From Micromonospora matsumotoense (GTDB taxonomy: Bacteria; Actinomycetota; Actinomycetes; Mycobacteriales; Micromonosporaceae), in assembly GCF_900091525.1 (NCBI RefSeq), contig NZ_FMCU01000016.1, positions 106,508 to 170,507 on the forward strand: a stretch of 64,000 nt of DNA, read 5' to 3'. Shown in pieces: positions 24,082-33,414 of this stretch; position 1 is the first letter of the stretch, and each line of letters begins with the position of its first letter. Under the pieces are notes generated by a model. The model searched no databases. It saw only the letters and a program-made list of their open reading frames with translations, and was not told the origin of the DNA. The position numbers were made by a program, and so were the translations under genes.

Positions 24082-26418
24082 ATGGCAACCCTTCCGGTAC
24101 TTCCGCTGACCGACGTCGTCCTGCTTCCCGGCATGGTCATCCCGGTGACCCTCGACCCGACCACCCAGGCGGCGATCGACGCCGCCCGGGCCAGCGGCGA
24201 CAAGAGCCTGCTCGCCGTGCCCCGCATCGACGGCGAGTACGGCCCCGTGGGCACGATCGCCACCATCGAGAAGGTGGGCCGGCTCCCCGACGGTGAACCC
24301 GCCGCCGTGGTGCGCGGCCTGGCCCGCGCCCGGATCGGCTCCGGGGTCCCCGGGCCCGGCGCCGCCCTCTGGGTGGAGGCCACCCGACTCGACGAACCCG
24401 CCCCCGCCGGTCGCGCCCGCGACCTGGCCCGGGAATACCGCGCCCTGATGACCTCGGTCCTGCAGCAGCGGGGCGCCTGGCAGGTCATCGACGCGATGGA
24501 GCGGATGACCGACCTGTCCGAACTGGCCGACGCGGCGGGTTACGCGCCCTGGCTCAGCCTGGCACAGAAGACCGAACTGCTCGCCGCGGCGGACGTCACC
24601 GCCCGGCTGGACCTGCTCGTCGGCTGGGTGAAGGAGCACCTGGCCGAGCAGGAGGTCACCGAGCAGATCACCAGCGACGTCCGGGAGGGGCTGGAGAAAT
24701 CCCAGCGGGAGTTCCTGCTCCGCCAGCAGCTCGCCGCGATCCGCAAGGAACTGGGCGAGGACGAGCCGGACGGCTCCGCCGACTACCGGGCCCGGGTCGA
24801 GACCGCCGACCTGCCGGAGACGGTCCGCGAGGCGGCGCTGCGCGAGGTCGGCAAGCTGGAACGGGCCAGCGACGCCTCCCCGGAGGCGGGCTGGATCAGG
24901 ACCTGGCTGGACACGGTGCTGGAGATGCCGTGGAGCACGCGTACCGAGGACAACACCGACCTGGCGGCGGCCCGGGCGGTGCTCGACGCCGACCACGCCG
25001 GCCTGGCCGACGTGAAGGACCGCATCCTGGAACACCTCGCGGTGCGCAACCGCCGCGCCGAGCGCAACCTCGGGGTGGTCGGCGGGCGCGGTTCCGGCGC
25101 GGTGCTGGCCCTCGCCGGCCCGCCCGGTGTCGGCAAGACCAGCCTCGGCGAGTCGGTGGCCCGTGCCCTGGGCCGCAACTTCGTCCGGGTCTCCCTCGGC
25201 GGCGTCCGCGACGAGGCCGAGATCCGTGGCCACCGGCGCACCTACGTCGGGGCGTTGCCCGGCCGGATCGTCCGCGCGCTGCGCGAGGCCGGCTCGATGA
25301 ACCCGGTGGTGCTCCTCGACGAGGTCGACAAGCTGGCCGTCGGGTACGCCGGGGACCCGGCCGCCGCCCTGCTGGAGGTGCTCGACCCGGCACAGAACCA
25401 CACCTTCCGGGACCACTACCTGGAGGTCGACCTCGACCTGTCCGACGTGCTCTTCCTGGCCACCGCCAACGTGGTGGAGGCCGTTCCCGGCCCGCTGCTG
25501 GACCGGATGGAGCTGGTCACTCTGGACGGGTACACCGAGGACGAGAAGGTCGCCATCGCCCGCGACCACCTGCTGCCCCGGCAGCTCCAGCGGGCCGGGC
25601 TGACCACCGATGAGGTCACCGTGGCCGACGAGGCGCTCGCCCGGATCGCGGGGGAGCACACCCGGGAGGCCGGCGTCCGGCAGCTCGAACGGGCCCTGGC
25701 CAAGATCCTGCGCAAGGTCGCCGTCGCCCTGGCAACCGACCCGGCACCGGTCGAGGTGGACACCGGCAACCTGGCCCGCTACCTGGGCCGGCCGAAGTTC
25801 ACCCCGGAGTCGGCGGAGCGGACGGCGGTGCCCGGCGTCGCCACCGGGCTGGCGGTCACCGGCGCGGGTGGTGACGTGCTCTTCATCGAGGCCACCAGCA
25901 TGGCGGGTGAGCCCGGGTTGACCCTGACCGGGCAGCTCGGCGACGTGATGAAGGAGTCTGCGCACATCGCGTGGTCCTACCTGCGGGCCAACGGGCGGCG
26001 GTACGGCCTCGACCCGAACGTCCTCGCCGGAGGCCGGATCCACCTGCACGTGCCGGCGGGTGCGGTGCCCAAGGACGGCCCGAGCGCCGGCATCACCATG
26101 GTCACCGCGCTGGCCTCCCTGGTGACCGGCCGGCCGGTACGCCCCGAGTTCGGGATGACCGGTGAGGTGACGCTCTCCGGGCGGGTGCTGCCCATCGGCG
26201 GGGTGAAGCAGAAACTGCTCGCCGCGCACCGGGCCGGCCTGACCGAGGTGATCATCCCGGCCCGCAACGAGCCGGACCTCGACGACCTGCCCACCGAGGT
26301 CCGCGAGGCGCTGACCGTGCACACCCTGGCCGACGTCGCCGACGTGCTCGCCCTGGCGTTGCGGCCGGCCGAGATCGACGCGGAGGTACTCGGCGGTCGG
26401 CCGGTCGGCGCCGCCTGA
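24082..26418 (+). CDS. lon: ATP-dependent protease Lon
   Basis: This 778-residue cytoplasmic serine protease degrades misfolded and regulatory proteins. It has an N-terminal LON substrate domain (LPVLPLTDVVLLPGMVIPV), an AAA+ module with Walker A GPPGVGKTS and Walker B VVLLDEVDK, and a C-terminal proteolytic domain with catalytic Ser about 668 (KDGPSAGITM) and Lys about 711 (GGVKQK). The length is near that of other bacterial Lon proteins. It starts at ATG 24082 and is preceded by a HAIR-like HspR site. It is divergent from lsr2 and followed by its own terminator. Confidence 0.97.
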   Translation: MATLPVLPLTDVVLLPGMVIPVTLDPTTQAAIDAARASGDKSLLAVPRIDGEYGPVGTIATIEKVGRLPDGEPAAVVRGLARARIGSGVPGPGAALWVEATRLDEPAPAGRARDLAREYRALMTSVLQQRGAWQVIDAMERMTDLSELADAAGYAPWLSLAQKTELLAAADVTARLDLLVGWVKEHLAEQEVTEQITSDVREGLEKSQREFLLRQQLAAIRKELGEDEPDGSADYRARVETADLPETVREAALREVGKLERASDASPEAGWIRTWLDTVLEMPWSTRTEDNTDLAAARAVLDADHAGLADVKDRILEHLAVRNRRAERNLGVVGGRGSGAVLALAGPPGVGKTSLGESVARALGRNFVRVSLGGVRDEAEIRGHRRTYVGALPGRIVRALREAGSMNPVVLLDEVDKLAVGYAGDPAAALLEVLDPAQNHTFRDHYLEVDLDLSDVLFLATANVVEAVPGPLLDRMELVTLDGYTEDEKVAIARDHLLPRQLQRAGLTTDEVTVADEALARIAGEHTREAGVRQLERALAKILRKVAVALATDPAPVEVDTGNLARYLGRPKFTPESAERTAVPGVATGLAVTGAGGDVLFIEATSMAGEPGLTLTGQLGDVMKESAHIAWSYLRANGRRYGLDPNVLAGGRIHLHVPAGAVPKDGPSAGITMVTALASLVTGRPVRPEFGMTGEVTLSGRVLPIGGVKQKLLAAHRAGLTEVIIPARNEPDLDDLPTEVREALTVHTLADVADVLALALRPAEIDAEVLGGRPVGAA

Positions 26419-26493
26419 CCGGCCCCGTCCGGCGGCTCCCACAACGCGGCCGCCCGCTAGGTCGGTGACCACACGTGCACCCCGGCCACCGCG

Positions 26494-26523
26494 GCCCCCG
26501 ACGTCCCACCGGGCGTCGGGGGC
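26494..26523 (+). terminator. Terminator after lon
   Basis: Perfect 10 bp arms GCCCCCGACG around a 10 nt loop between lon and the small DoxX gene. Confidence 0.6.
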
Positions 26524-26600
26524 CGGCCGGGGCCGTAGCCTGACCCTTCCCCTTCCCGCATCCGCCACCGAACGGTGGCACCCCCCGGAGGCGACCGCCC

Positions 26601-26972
26601 ATGAACGTGTTCCTGTGGATCCTGCAGATCCTGCTCGCCGCGCTCTTCGCCGGCGCGGGACTGACCAAGCTCACCCAGCCCAAGGAGAAGCTGCGCGACC
26701 GGATGGGCTGGGTGGAGAACGTCCCGCTCACCCAGGTCAAGGCGCTCGGCGCGGTCGAGGTGCTGGCCGCGCTCGGGCTGGTCCTGCCCGGCCTCACCGG
26801 CATCGCCACGGTGCTCACCCCGCTGGCCGCCGTCGGGCTGGTGATCGTGATGCTCGGCGCGGTCGTCGTGCACGCCCGGGCCAAGGAACGCCCCGGCACC
26901 GCGATGACCGTGGTGCTGCTGATCCTGGCGGCGATCGTCGCCTGGGGCCGCTTCGGGCCGTACCCGCTCTGA
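26601..26972 (+). CDS. Small DoxX-like family membrane protein
   Basis: This 123-residue protein has four hydrophobic segments: FLWILQILLAALFAGAGLTKL, LGAVEVLAALGLVLPGLTG, LAAVGLVIVMLGAVVVHA and MTVVLLILAAIVAW. It matches the short DoxX-like group often annotated as DoxX family. The role is unknown, and it is unrelated in detail to the larger DoxX protein at 17.1 kb. A hairpin separates it from lon, so it likely has its own promoter. Confidence 0.82.
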   Translation: MNVFLWILQILLAALFAGAGLTKLTQPKEKLRDRMGWVENVPLTQVKALGAVEVLAALGLVLPGLTGIATVLTPLAAVGLVIVMLGAVVVHARAKERPGTAMTVVLLILAAIVAWGRFGPYPL

Positions 26973-26980
26973 GCAACGCG

Positions 26981-27016
26981 ACCGGCCCGCGCCCCCGTCC
27001 GGGGGTGCGGGCCGGT
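26981..27016. terminator. Bidirectional terminator between DoxX and the DEAD helicase
   Basis: A 16 bp stem with one G-U pair (ACCGGCCCGCGCCCCC) lies between convergent genes, 8 bp after the DoxX stop and 13 bp before the helicase stop. Confidence 0.7.
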
Positions 27017-27029
27017 GTCGCGTGTCGGG

Positions 27030-28751
27030 TCAGTTCCCCTCGCCGCCGCGGTCGCGCCGCACGGTCGCCTTACGACCCTTGATGGTGCTGTTACGCAGCC
27101 CCGCGATCACCTCGTCGGCGACGCCCAGCGGCACCTCCACCAGGGAGAACCGGTCGGCGATCTCGATCGAGCCGATGTCCCGGCCGCTCACCCGGGTCTC
27201 GCCGGTGATCGCACCGACCAGGTCCTGCGGGCGGACCCCGGCGCGGCGACCCAGGCCGATGAAGACCTGCGCGGTGCCGCCCGTGCGCGGCCGGCTGCCA
27301 CCGCCGCGCCGGTCCCCGCCCCGGCCCTCGAACCCGGGTCGGGACTCCCGGGGCGCGCGGACCGCCACCTGCGGGATCTCCTCCTCGTCGTCGGAGCCGG
27401 GCAGGGCCGCCTCGTGGGCCAGCTTGACGGCTGCCAGCGCCACCTCCATCAGGTCGAACTCGTCCGACAGGGACTCGACGATCACCCGGAACGGGTCCAG
27501 GTCGTCCTCCAGCAGGCTCTCCCGCAGCGCCGCCTGGGTCAGCGCCATCCGTCGGGTCCGCAGGTCGGCCACCGTGGGAATCTTGTCGATGTCGATCCGC
27601 TGACCGGTGACCCGCTCGATGGTCTTGAGCATCCGGTGCTCCCGGGGCTCGGCGAGGGTGATCGCCACCCCCTCCCGACCGGCCCGACCCACCCGGCCGA
27701 TCCGGTGCACGTACGACTCCGGAGCCGACGGCACGTCGTAGTTGACCACGTGGGTGAGCTGCTCGACGTCCAGCCCGCGGGCCGCCACGTCGGTGGCCAC
27801 CAGCAGGTCGGCGGTGCCGGCGCGCAGCCGCCCCATCACCCGGTCCCGCTGCTCCTGGCTCATCCCGCCGTGCAGCGCCTCGGCCCGGTAGCCACGCCCG
27901 TTCATCGTCTCGGTGAGCCGGTCCACCTCCTCCCGGCTGCGGCAGAACACGATCGCCGCCGTCGGGGACTCCACGTCCAGCACCCGACCCAGCACCGCCG
28001 GCTTGTGCGCCCGGGTGACGATGTACGCGCTCTGCCGGACCCGGGGCGCCTCCCCGGCCACCGGCTGCTCCCGCCCGATCTGGATCCGCTCCGGGTCGGT
28101 CAGGTGCTTGCGGGCCAGGCCGTCGATCCGGGCCGGCATGGTCGCCGAGAAGAGCACCGTCTGACGCTCGGCGGGCGCGTGCTCCAGGATCGCCTCGATG
28201 TCCTCGGCGAAGCCCATGTCGAGCATCTCGTCGGCCTCGTCCAGCACCACCGTGGCCAGCGAACCCAGCCGCAGGGTGCCCCGGGCGATGTGGTCCAGCG
28301 CCCGGCCCGGGGTCGCCACCACCACGTCCACGCCCAGGTCCAGGGCGCGCAGTTGGCGGCCGATCGGCTGGCCGCCGTAGATCGGCAGCACCCGGGCACC
28401 GAGATCCTTGCCGTACCGGTGGAACGCCTCAGAGACCTGCACGGCCAGTTCCCGGGTGGGTACCAGCACCAGCGACACCGGGTCACCGCCACGGCGGTCG
28501 TCCGGCATCCGCTGCAACAGGGGCAGGGCGAACGCGGCGGTCTTGCCCGTACCGGTCGCCGCCTGCCCGAGCAGGTCCCGGCCGGCCAGCAGCAGCGGGA
28601 TCGCCTCCCGTTGGATCGGGGTGGGCTCCTCGTAGCCGAGCGCGGAGAGGGCGCCTAACAGCTCGGCGCGCAGCCCGAGATCGACGAAGGCGGGCCCGCC
28701 GTCGGAATCGTCGGGAGCGGAGAGGTCGGTCGGTGTAGGTGCGGAACTCAT
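27030..28751 (-). CDS. DEAD-box ATP-dependent RNA helicase
   Basis: This 573-residue helicase has the Q motif (GYEEPTPIQREAI), motif I ATGTGKT, motif II DEAD, motif III SAT and motif VI HRIGRVGRAG. A C-terminal extension with an acidic then Arg/Gly-rich linker ends in a DbpA/CsdA-like RNA-binding domain (VFIGLGRRAGVRPQDLVGAI). This layout is typical of DeaD/CsdA cold-shock and ribosome-assembly helicases. It starts at ATG 28751. The 262 bp upstream gap contains a strong hairpin that may be a structured leader. Confidence 0.94.
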   Translation of the reverse strand: MSSAPTPTDLSAPDDSDGGPAFVDLGLRAELLGALSALGYEEPTPIQREAIPLLLAGRDLLGQAATGTGKTAAFALPLLQRMPDDRRGGDPVSLVLVPTRELAVQVSEAFHRYGKDLGARVLPIYGGQPIGRQLRALDLGVDVVVATPGRALDHIARGTLRLGSLATVVLDEADEMLDMGFAEDIEAILEHAPAERQTVLFSATMPARIDGLARKHLTDPERIQIGREQPVAGEAPRVRQSAYIVTRAHKPAVLGRVLDVESPTAAIVFCRSREEVDRLTETMNGRGYRAEALHGGMSQEQRDRVMGRLRAGTADLLVATDVAARGLDVEQLTHVVNYDVPSAPESYVHRIGRVGRAGREGVAITLAEPREHRMLKTIERVTGQRIDIDKIPTVADLRTRRMALTQAALRESLLEDDLDPFRVIVESLSDEFDLMEVALAAVKLAHEAALPGSDDEEEIPQVAVRAPRESRPGFEGRGGDRRGGGSRPRTGGTAQVFIGLGRRAGVRPQDLVGAITGETRVSGRDIGSIEIADRFSLVEVPLGVADEVIAGLRNSTIKGRKATVRRDRGGEGN

Positions 28752-28788
28752 GGGGCAAAGTTTTCCATCACCCCCGTCGGGCCGCTGC

Positions 28789-28816
28789 GCCGACCGGCAC
28801 AACCGTGCCGGTCGGC
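28789..28816. promoter_or_regulatory. Leader hairpin upstream of the DEAD helicase
   Basis: Perfect 12 bp arms GCCGACCGGCAC with an AACC loop lie 38 bp before the helicase start. Cold-shock helicases often have structured leaders; the function here is inferred. Nothing else is recognised in 28752-29013. Confidence 0.4.
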
Positions 28817-29013
28817 ACAACGGCGGCGGACCCGTTCAGGCCACGGGGTGCAGGGCAGGGCACCCCGATGACGAGGTCGCGTACGCCGTACGCCCTCGCC
28901 ACCACCCGACGGCGGTCCGCAGGCGCGGCGCGGCGCGACCGACCGTGCCGGGGCGGCCCGGACCGCCCGGGAGGCCGGCTGGCTCCCGGCGTCTGCCGGA
29001 TAGCCTGACGGGT

Positions 29014-29541
29014 GTGCGCACGGTCGAGCTGCTCTGCTGCCCGGTGCTGGAGGAGACGGTCCGCGCCGCCTGGGACAGGTTGGCCGGGGCGGGGCTGCCC
29101 AGCCTGGCCCGGCACGGTCATCCGACGAACCGGCCGCACCTGACCCTGGCCGCCGTCGAGGCATTCCCGCCCGGCGCGGTCGACCGGATCGCCGGGCGCT
29201 TCGACGCCGCGCTGCCCCTGCCGGTCCGGCTGGAGCGGGTGACGGTGCTCGACGGCAGCGCGCCGCTGGTCTGGTTGGTCCGGCCCACGCCGGAGCTGAC
29301 CGCCCTGCACGGGGCCGTCTGGGCGGCGCTCGACGACGCGGGCGGCCAGCGGCCCTGGCACGCCCCGGGCCGCTGGGTCCCGCACCTGAGCCTCGCGCTG
29401 CGCTTCCGGGACCACGACCGGCGGCGGGCCCGCGCGGTGGTCGGCGGCGACCGGCCGGAGGGTCGGTTCGTGGCGGCGCGCAGTTACGACGGCGACACCC
29501 GGACGGTCCACCCGGTGGGTGGTGACTTCCCGGCAGACTGA
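29014..29541 (+). CDS. 2'-5' RNA ligase/2H phosphoesterase family protein
   Basis: This 175-residue protein has the two H-x-T/S motifs of the 2H phosphoesterase superfamily: RPHLTLAAV (about residue 42) and VPHLSLAL (about residue 124). Relatives cleave cyclic phosphates or 2'-5' bonds in RNA or nucleotides. GTG 29014 gives a start directly before the first strand (VRTVELLCCPVLEE) with no clear ribosome binding site, so the mRNA may be leaderless. Confidence 0.83.
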   Translation: MRTVELLCCPVLEETVRAAWDRLAGAGLPSLARHGHPTNRPHLTLAAVEAFPPGAVDRIAGRFDAALPLPVRLERVTVLDGSAPLVWLVRPTPELTALHGAVWAALDDAGGQRPWHAPGRWVPHLSLALRFRDHDRRRARAVVGGDRPEGRFVAARSYDGDTRTVHPVGGDFPAD

Positions 29542-29655
29542 TGCTGGTCTATGGTGGGCGGAGCGCTCCCGTCGACGGTCCCCCGACCGCCCGGCGGATG
29601 CCCGCTGCGCTGGGCCGGTCGGGTGGTCACTGTCATCACCACCGGAAGAGGCCCC

Positions 29656-31896
29656 ATGCCCCACCAATTCCGACGGCGTCCCCTCGCGTTCACGGCCGCC
29701 GCCCTGCTCGCCCTCGGTGGGCTCGCGGCAGTGCCGCAGCTCGCCTCCGCCGCCCCCGATCCCGGCTCACCGGTCAAGGTCAACCAGGTCGCCTACGTGC
29801 CGGGGCTGCCCAAGCAGGCCACCGTCGTGAACTCCGCGAACGCCCCGATCGGCTGGACGTTGCGCAACGCCGCCGGTGCCACGGTGGCGTCCGGGCAGAC
29901 CACGGTACGGGGAGCCGACACGCTCTCCGGCGACTCCGTGCACATCGCGGACTTCTCCGCCTATGACACCCCGGGCACGGGCTACGTGCTGTCGGTCGGC
30001 GGGAGCAACAGCTACCCGTTCGACATCTCCGCCGACCCGGTGCGCCGGCTGCGCGGTGACTCGCTGGCGTTCTTCTACCACCAGCGCAGCGGCACCCCGA
30101 TCGACGCCCAGTACGTCGGTTCCCGCTACGCCCGCCCGGCCGGGCACGTCAACGTCGCCCCGAACCGGGGTGACAACAACGTGCCATGCCGCACCTCCTG
30201 CGGTTACACGCTGGACGTGCGCGGCGGCTGGTACGACGCCGGTGACCAGGGCAAGTACGTGGTCAACGGCGGCCTAGCCACCTGGCAGCTGCAGAACATC
30301 TACGAGCGCACGCTGTACGTGACCGGGGCCGACCGTTCCGCCGTCGCCGACGGCACGCTGGCCATCCCCGAGCGCGCCAACGGGGTGCCGGACGTGCTCG
30401 ACGAGGCCCGCTGGGAGCTGGAGTTCCTGCTCAAGATGCAGGTGCCGGCCGGCCGGACCAACGCCGGCATGGTGCACCACAAGATCCACGACCAGAACTG
30501 GACCGCGCTGCCCACCCGTCCCGAGCTGGACAGCGAGCCCCGGCTGCTCTCCCCGGTGAGCACCGCCGCCACCCTCAACATGGCGGCGGTGGCCGCCCAG
30601 GCGTCCCGGCTGTGGAAGCCGTTCGACGCCTCCTTCGCCTCCCGGGCCCTGGCTGCCGCCGAGAAGGCGTACGCCGCGGCGAAGGCCAACCCGAACCGGC
30701 TCGCCCCCGCCACCGACAACACCGGCGGCGGCGCGTACGAGGACAACACCGTCAGCGACGAGTTCTACTGGGCGGCGGCCGAGCTGTACGCCACCACCGG
30801 CTCGACGGGCTACCGCAACGACCTGAGCGGCTCCCCGCACGCCCGGGGCGCCGGCTTCACCCGGGGCGCGTACGACTGGAGCTGGACGGCCGGGCTGGGT
30901 GACACCACCCTCGTGCTGGTGCCGACCGGCCTGGCCAGCGGCGACGTGAGCGCGATCCGGTCGGCGATCGTCGGCTTCGCCGACCGGATGCTCGCCCAGA
31001 CCGCCAACCAGGGCTACCCGGCCCCGGGCAGCGGCAACGGCACGTACTACTGGGGTTCCAACGGCGCGGTCGCCAACAACGCCAACGTGCTCGCCATGGC
31101 GTTCGACCTGACCGGCACGGCGCGGTACCGCAACGGGGCCTACGCCGCCTACGACTACCTGCTCGGCCGCAACCCGCTCAACCAGTCCTACGTGGCCGGC
31201 TACGGGGACAAGCCGGTGCGCAACCTGCACCACCGGTTCTGGGCCAACCAGAACGACGGTTCGCTGCCCACCGCGCCGCCCGGTTCGCTCTCCGGCGGCC
31301 CGAACAGCGAGTTGCAGGACCCGGTCGTGCAGGCCCAGCTCGCCGGCTGCAAGCCGCAGAAGTGCTTCATCGACGACATCGGGGCGTACTCGGTCAACGA
31401 GGTGGCGATCAACTGGAACTCGGCGATGGCCTGGTTGGTGCACTGGGCGGCCGAGCAGGCCGGCACCGGCACCGGGCCGGACCCGACGCCGACCCCCACG
31501 GTGACGCCGCCGCCGACCACCACGCCGCCCCCGCCGACCACCACGCCGCCCCCGCCCACCACCACGCCGCCGCCAGCCGGCGGGTGCGCGGTGACGTACT
31601 CGGCGAACAGCTGGAGCACCGGGTTCACCGGCAGCGTCACGGTGGCCAACACCAGCGCCGCCGCCTGGTCGTCGTGGCGGTTGACCTTCCGGTTCACCGG
31701 CAACCAGCAGATCAGCCAGGGCTGGTCGGGCCGGTTCAGCCAGAGCGGCAGCGAGGTGACGGTGACCAACGAGAGCTACAACGGCGCGGTCGCCCCGAAC
31801 GGCTCGGTCAACCTCGGATTCAACGCCACCTACAGCGGCGCGAACCCGACCCCGACCGGGTTCGCCGTGAACGGGACGGCCTGCACGCTGCGCTGA
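29656..31896 (+). CDS. Secreted glycoside hydrolase family 9 cellulase with CBM2
   Basis: This 746-residue enzyme has a signal peptide (to ASA near 32), an N-terminal CelD-type Ig-like domain (VKVNQVAYVPGLPKQATVVN), and a GH9 (alpha/alpha)6 catalytic domain with the Asp pair in GGWYDAGDQGKY and the acid Glu in YSVNEVAINWN. A Thr/Pro linker follows (about 612-645), then a family 2 cellulose-binding module (CAVTYSANSW to TACTL, two cysteines). It hydrolyses beta-1,4-glucans outside the cell. It is monocistronic, with a terminator after it. Confidence 0.95.
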   Translation: MPHQFRRRPLAFTAAALLALGGLAAVPQLASAAPDPGSPVKVNQVAYVPGLPKQATVVNSANAPIGWTLRNAAGATVASGQTTVRGADTLSGDSVHIADFSAYDTPGTGYVLSVGGSNSYPFDISADPVRRLRGDSLAFFYHQRSGTPIDAQYVGSRYARPAGHVNVAPNRGDNNVPCRTSCGYTLDVRGGWYDAGDQGKYVVNGGLATWQLQNIYERTLYVTGADRSAVADGTLAIPERANGVPDVLDEARWELEFLLKMQVPAGRTNAGMVHHKIHDQNWTALPTRPELDSEPRLLSPVSTAATLNMAAVAAQASRLWKPFDASFASRALAAAEKAYAAAKANPNRLAPATDNTGGGAYEDNTVSDEFYWAAAELYATTGSTGYRNDLSGSPHARGAGFTRGAYDWSWTAGLGDTTLVLVPTGLASGDVSAIRSAIVGFADRMLAQTANQGYPAPGSGNGTYYWGSNGAVANNANVLAMAFDLTGTARYRNGAYAAYDYLLGRNPLNQSYVAGYGDKPVRNLHHRFWANQNDGSLPTAPPGSLSGGPNSELQDPVVQAQLAGCKPQKCFIDDIGAYSVNEVAINWNSAMAWLVHWAAEQAGTGTGPDPTPTPTVTPPPTTTPPPPTTTPPPPTTTPPPAGGCAVTYSANSWSTGFTGSVTVANTSAAAWSSWRLTFRFTGNQQISQGWSGRFSQSGSEVTVTNESYNGAVAPNGSVNLGFNATYSGANPTPTGFAVNGTACTLR

Positions 31897-31911
31897 TCTC
31901 CCCGACCACCC

Positions 31912-31944
31912 GGGGCCGCCCGCTCCACACCGGCGGGCGGCCCC
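31912..31944 (+). terminator. Terminator of the GH9 gene
   Basis: Perfect 12 bp arms GGGGCCGCCCGC with a 9 nt loop, 15 bp after the stop. Confidence 0.75.
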
Positions 31945-31962
31945 GGGGTGGTCGCCGGTGGC

Positions 31963-31998
31963 GTCGGGCCGCCCGTCGTCACCGACGGGCGGCCCGAC
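31963..31998 (-). terminator. Terminator facing the small broken gene
   Basis: Perfect 16 bp arms GTCGGGCCGCCCGTCG with TCAC loop, directly after the stop at 32002 on the minus strand. A terminator here argues that a minus-strand gene really ended at 32002. Confidence 0.65.
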
Positions 31999-32001
31999 GC
32001 G

Positions 32002-32189
32002 TCAGCGGTGGCACCGCAGGGGGTCGAAGACGGCGGTGACCGCCGGATCGACGCCGCCGTGTGCCACCAGCCCGATCCGGGGGGTGGTGTCGGCGGGGAA
32101 GGTCCCCACCCCACCCCGGGCCCAGTTCCGGCCGTCGGAGCCAGCAGCAGTACGGCGGCGAGCACGCCGCCGCGGCGGAGGGAGTTCAT
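32002..32189 (-). pseudogene. Frameshifted small secreted-protein gene
   Basis: From ATG 32189 the first frame gives a good signal peptide (MNSLRRGGVLAAVLLLAPTA). About 30 codons in, the plausible protein continues in another frame as ARGGVGTFPADTTPRIGLVAHGGVDPAV and ends FDPLRCHR at 32002, just before a terminator. The total span, 188 nt, is not a multiple of three, so an indel has broken it or the assembly has an error. The function is unknown; it would be a roughly 62-residue exported peptide. Confidence 0.4.
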
Positions 32190-32404
32190 CGGACCTGCCT
32201 CGGTGGTGTCGGTGGGGCGGTGAGTGTGGGAGTCCGTGCTGCAACGGTGCATACGACGTGGTGAAGATGGCGCGGCGGCCCGCTTCCCGATCCACCCGTC
32301 GCCCTTAGGGGGTCCTGGGGCAAATGCTCGTTCTTTACCGGTTCACAGCGTTTACGGTGCCTTCAGGTTCATCCGCACCGTGGCGTACCGGGAGAGGACT
32401 GACC

Positions 32405-33361
32405 ATGCGCGTGCCCAGCCGAAGCCCCGGCCCCCAGCCCGGCGTCACCCCGCCCGCCCCGGCTCGGCGGACGCCCGTCCCGACGCGTGCCCTCCGGCCG
32501 GCCGCCCCCGACCTCGACGCCTACCGGGAAGCGGTCGCGGAGTTGCTGGTCGAGGTGGGCGCGCTGGCCGGCACCGCCGCCACCGCCGCCCGTCAGGTGC
32601 TGCTCGACCAGCGGCTGCACGAACCGGCCATCGCCGACGTGCTCGACGCCACCGACCAGGGCGTGCTCGGCGCCCGGGAGACCCTGCTGCTGGAGTTGGC
32701 CCGGCACCAGCCCGACGACCGCACCTCGGCCGCCGACCTGACCGCGCTGGTCCGGATCTACCTGCTCTCCCGCATCGACCTCGTGTGGTGGCGGGACGCC
32801 CCGCTCCTGCGCACCGACGAACAGGTCGACACGCACCCCGACCTGATCGACCTGGAGTGGCTGCGCCGTCGCGGGCTGCTCGGCTTCCGCTACCGGGAGC
32901 AGCCGGCGGGCGCCCTCGGCCGCGGCGTCCACGCCGTGCGCCGCCGGTTGCTGCCGGAGGCCACCCCCCGCACCACCGGGGTGCCGTTCCGGCGGACCCG
33001 CCGGGAGATCGTCGCGCTCCTCAACGACCTGGCCCGGGAGTTCGCCCGGTCCGCCCCGCCGGGCACCCCGCCGCTGTGGGTGACCAGCCTGGCCCACAGC
33101 GCCGAACACCAGTACCGGTTGCGTCGGCTCGGGTACCCGGCCATGCTCCCCAGCGGCCACTGCCTCGGCTGGGCGGTGGACCTGGAACTGGCCTGGTACG
33201 CCCGGTTCGGCGCGCGGGACGTGCTGGCCGAGATCCTGCTGGCCCGGCAGGCCGCCGGTGAACTGAACGTCATCGACGAGGGGCCGGCCTGGCACGTCTG
33301 CCTGGCCCCCGCCGCCCAGGCCCGGCTGCGCTCGGCGTACGAGGCCGAGATGGGGGTCTGA
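32405..33361 (+). CDS. M15/DUF5715-like putative peptidase
   Basis: This 318-residue protein has a helical N-terminal half (about 35-215). Its C-terminal domain is similar to D-Ala-D-Ala peptidases of the VanY/M15 type: LWVTSLAHSAEHQYRL, then SGHCLGWAVDLEL (the S-x-H-x2-G-x-A-x-D metal motif) and EGPAWHVCL (third ligand His). It has no signal peptide, which is unusual for a cell-wall peptidase; export could be non-classical or the substrate intracellular. A start at ATG 32405 follows GGGAGAGGA. Confidence 0.65.
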   Translation: MRVPSRSPGPQPGVTPPAPARRTPVPTRALRPAAPDLDAYREAVAELLVEVGALAGTAATAARQVLLDQRLHEPAIADVLDATDQGVLGARETLLLELARHQPDDRTSAADLTALVRIYLLSRIDLVWWRDAPLLRTDEQVDTHPDLIDLEWLRRRGLLGFRYREQPAGALGRGVHAVRRRLLPEATPRTTGVPFRRTRREIVALLNDLAREFARSAPPGTPPLWVTSLAHSAEHQYRLRRLGYPAMLPSGHCLGWAVDLELAWYARFGARDVLAEILLARQAAGELNVIDEGPAWHVCLAPAAQARLRSAYEAEMGV

Positions 33362-33414
33362 CGGCCGGACGTACCGCCCCACCACGCCGGACGGCCGGAT
33401 CGTCGGGTCGCCGG

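Noticed and set aside
23869..26568. Roughly 900-codon minus-strand frame opposite lon
   Set aside because: Lon is unambiguous on the plus strand and the antisense product has no recognisable domain.
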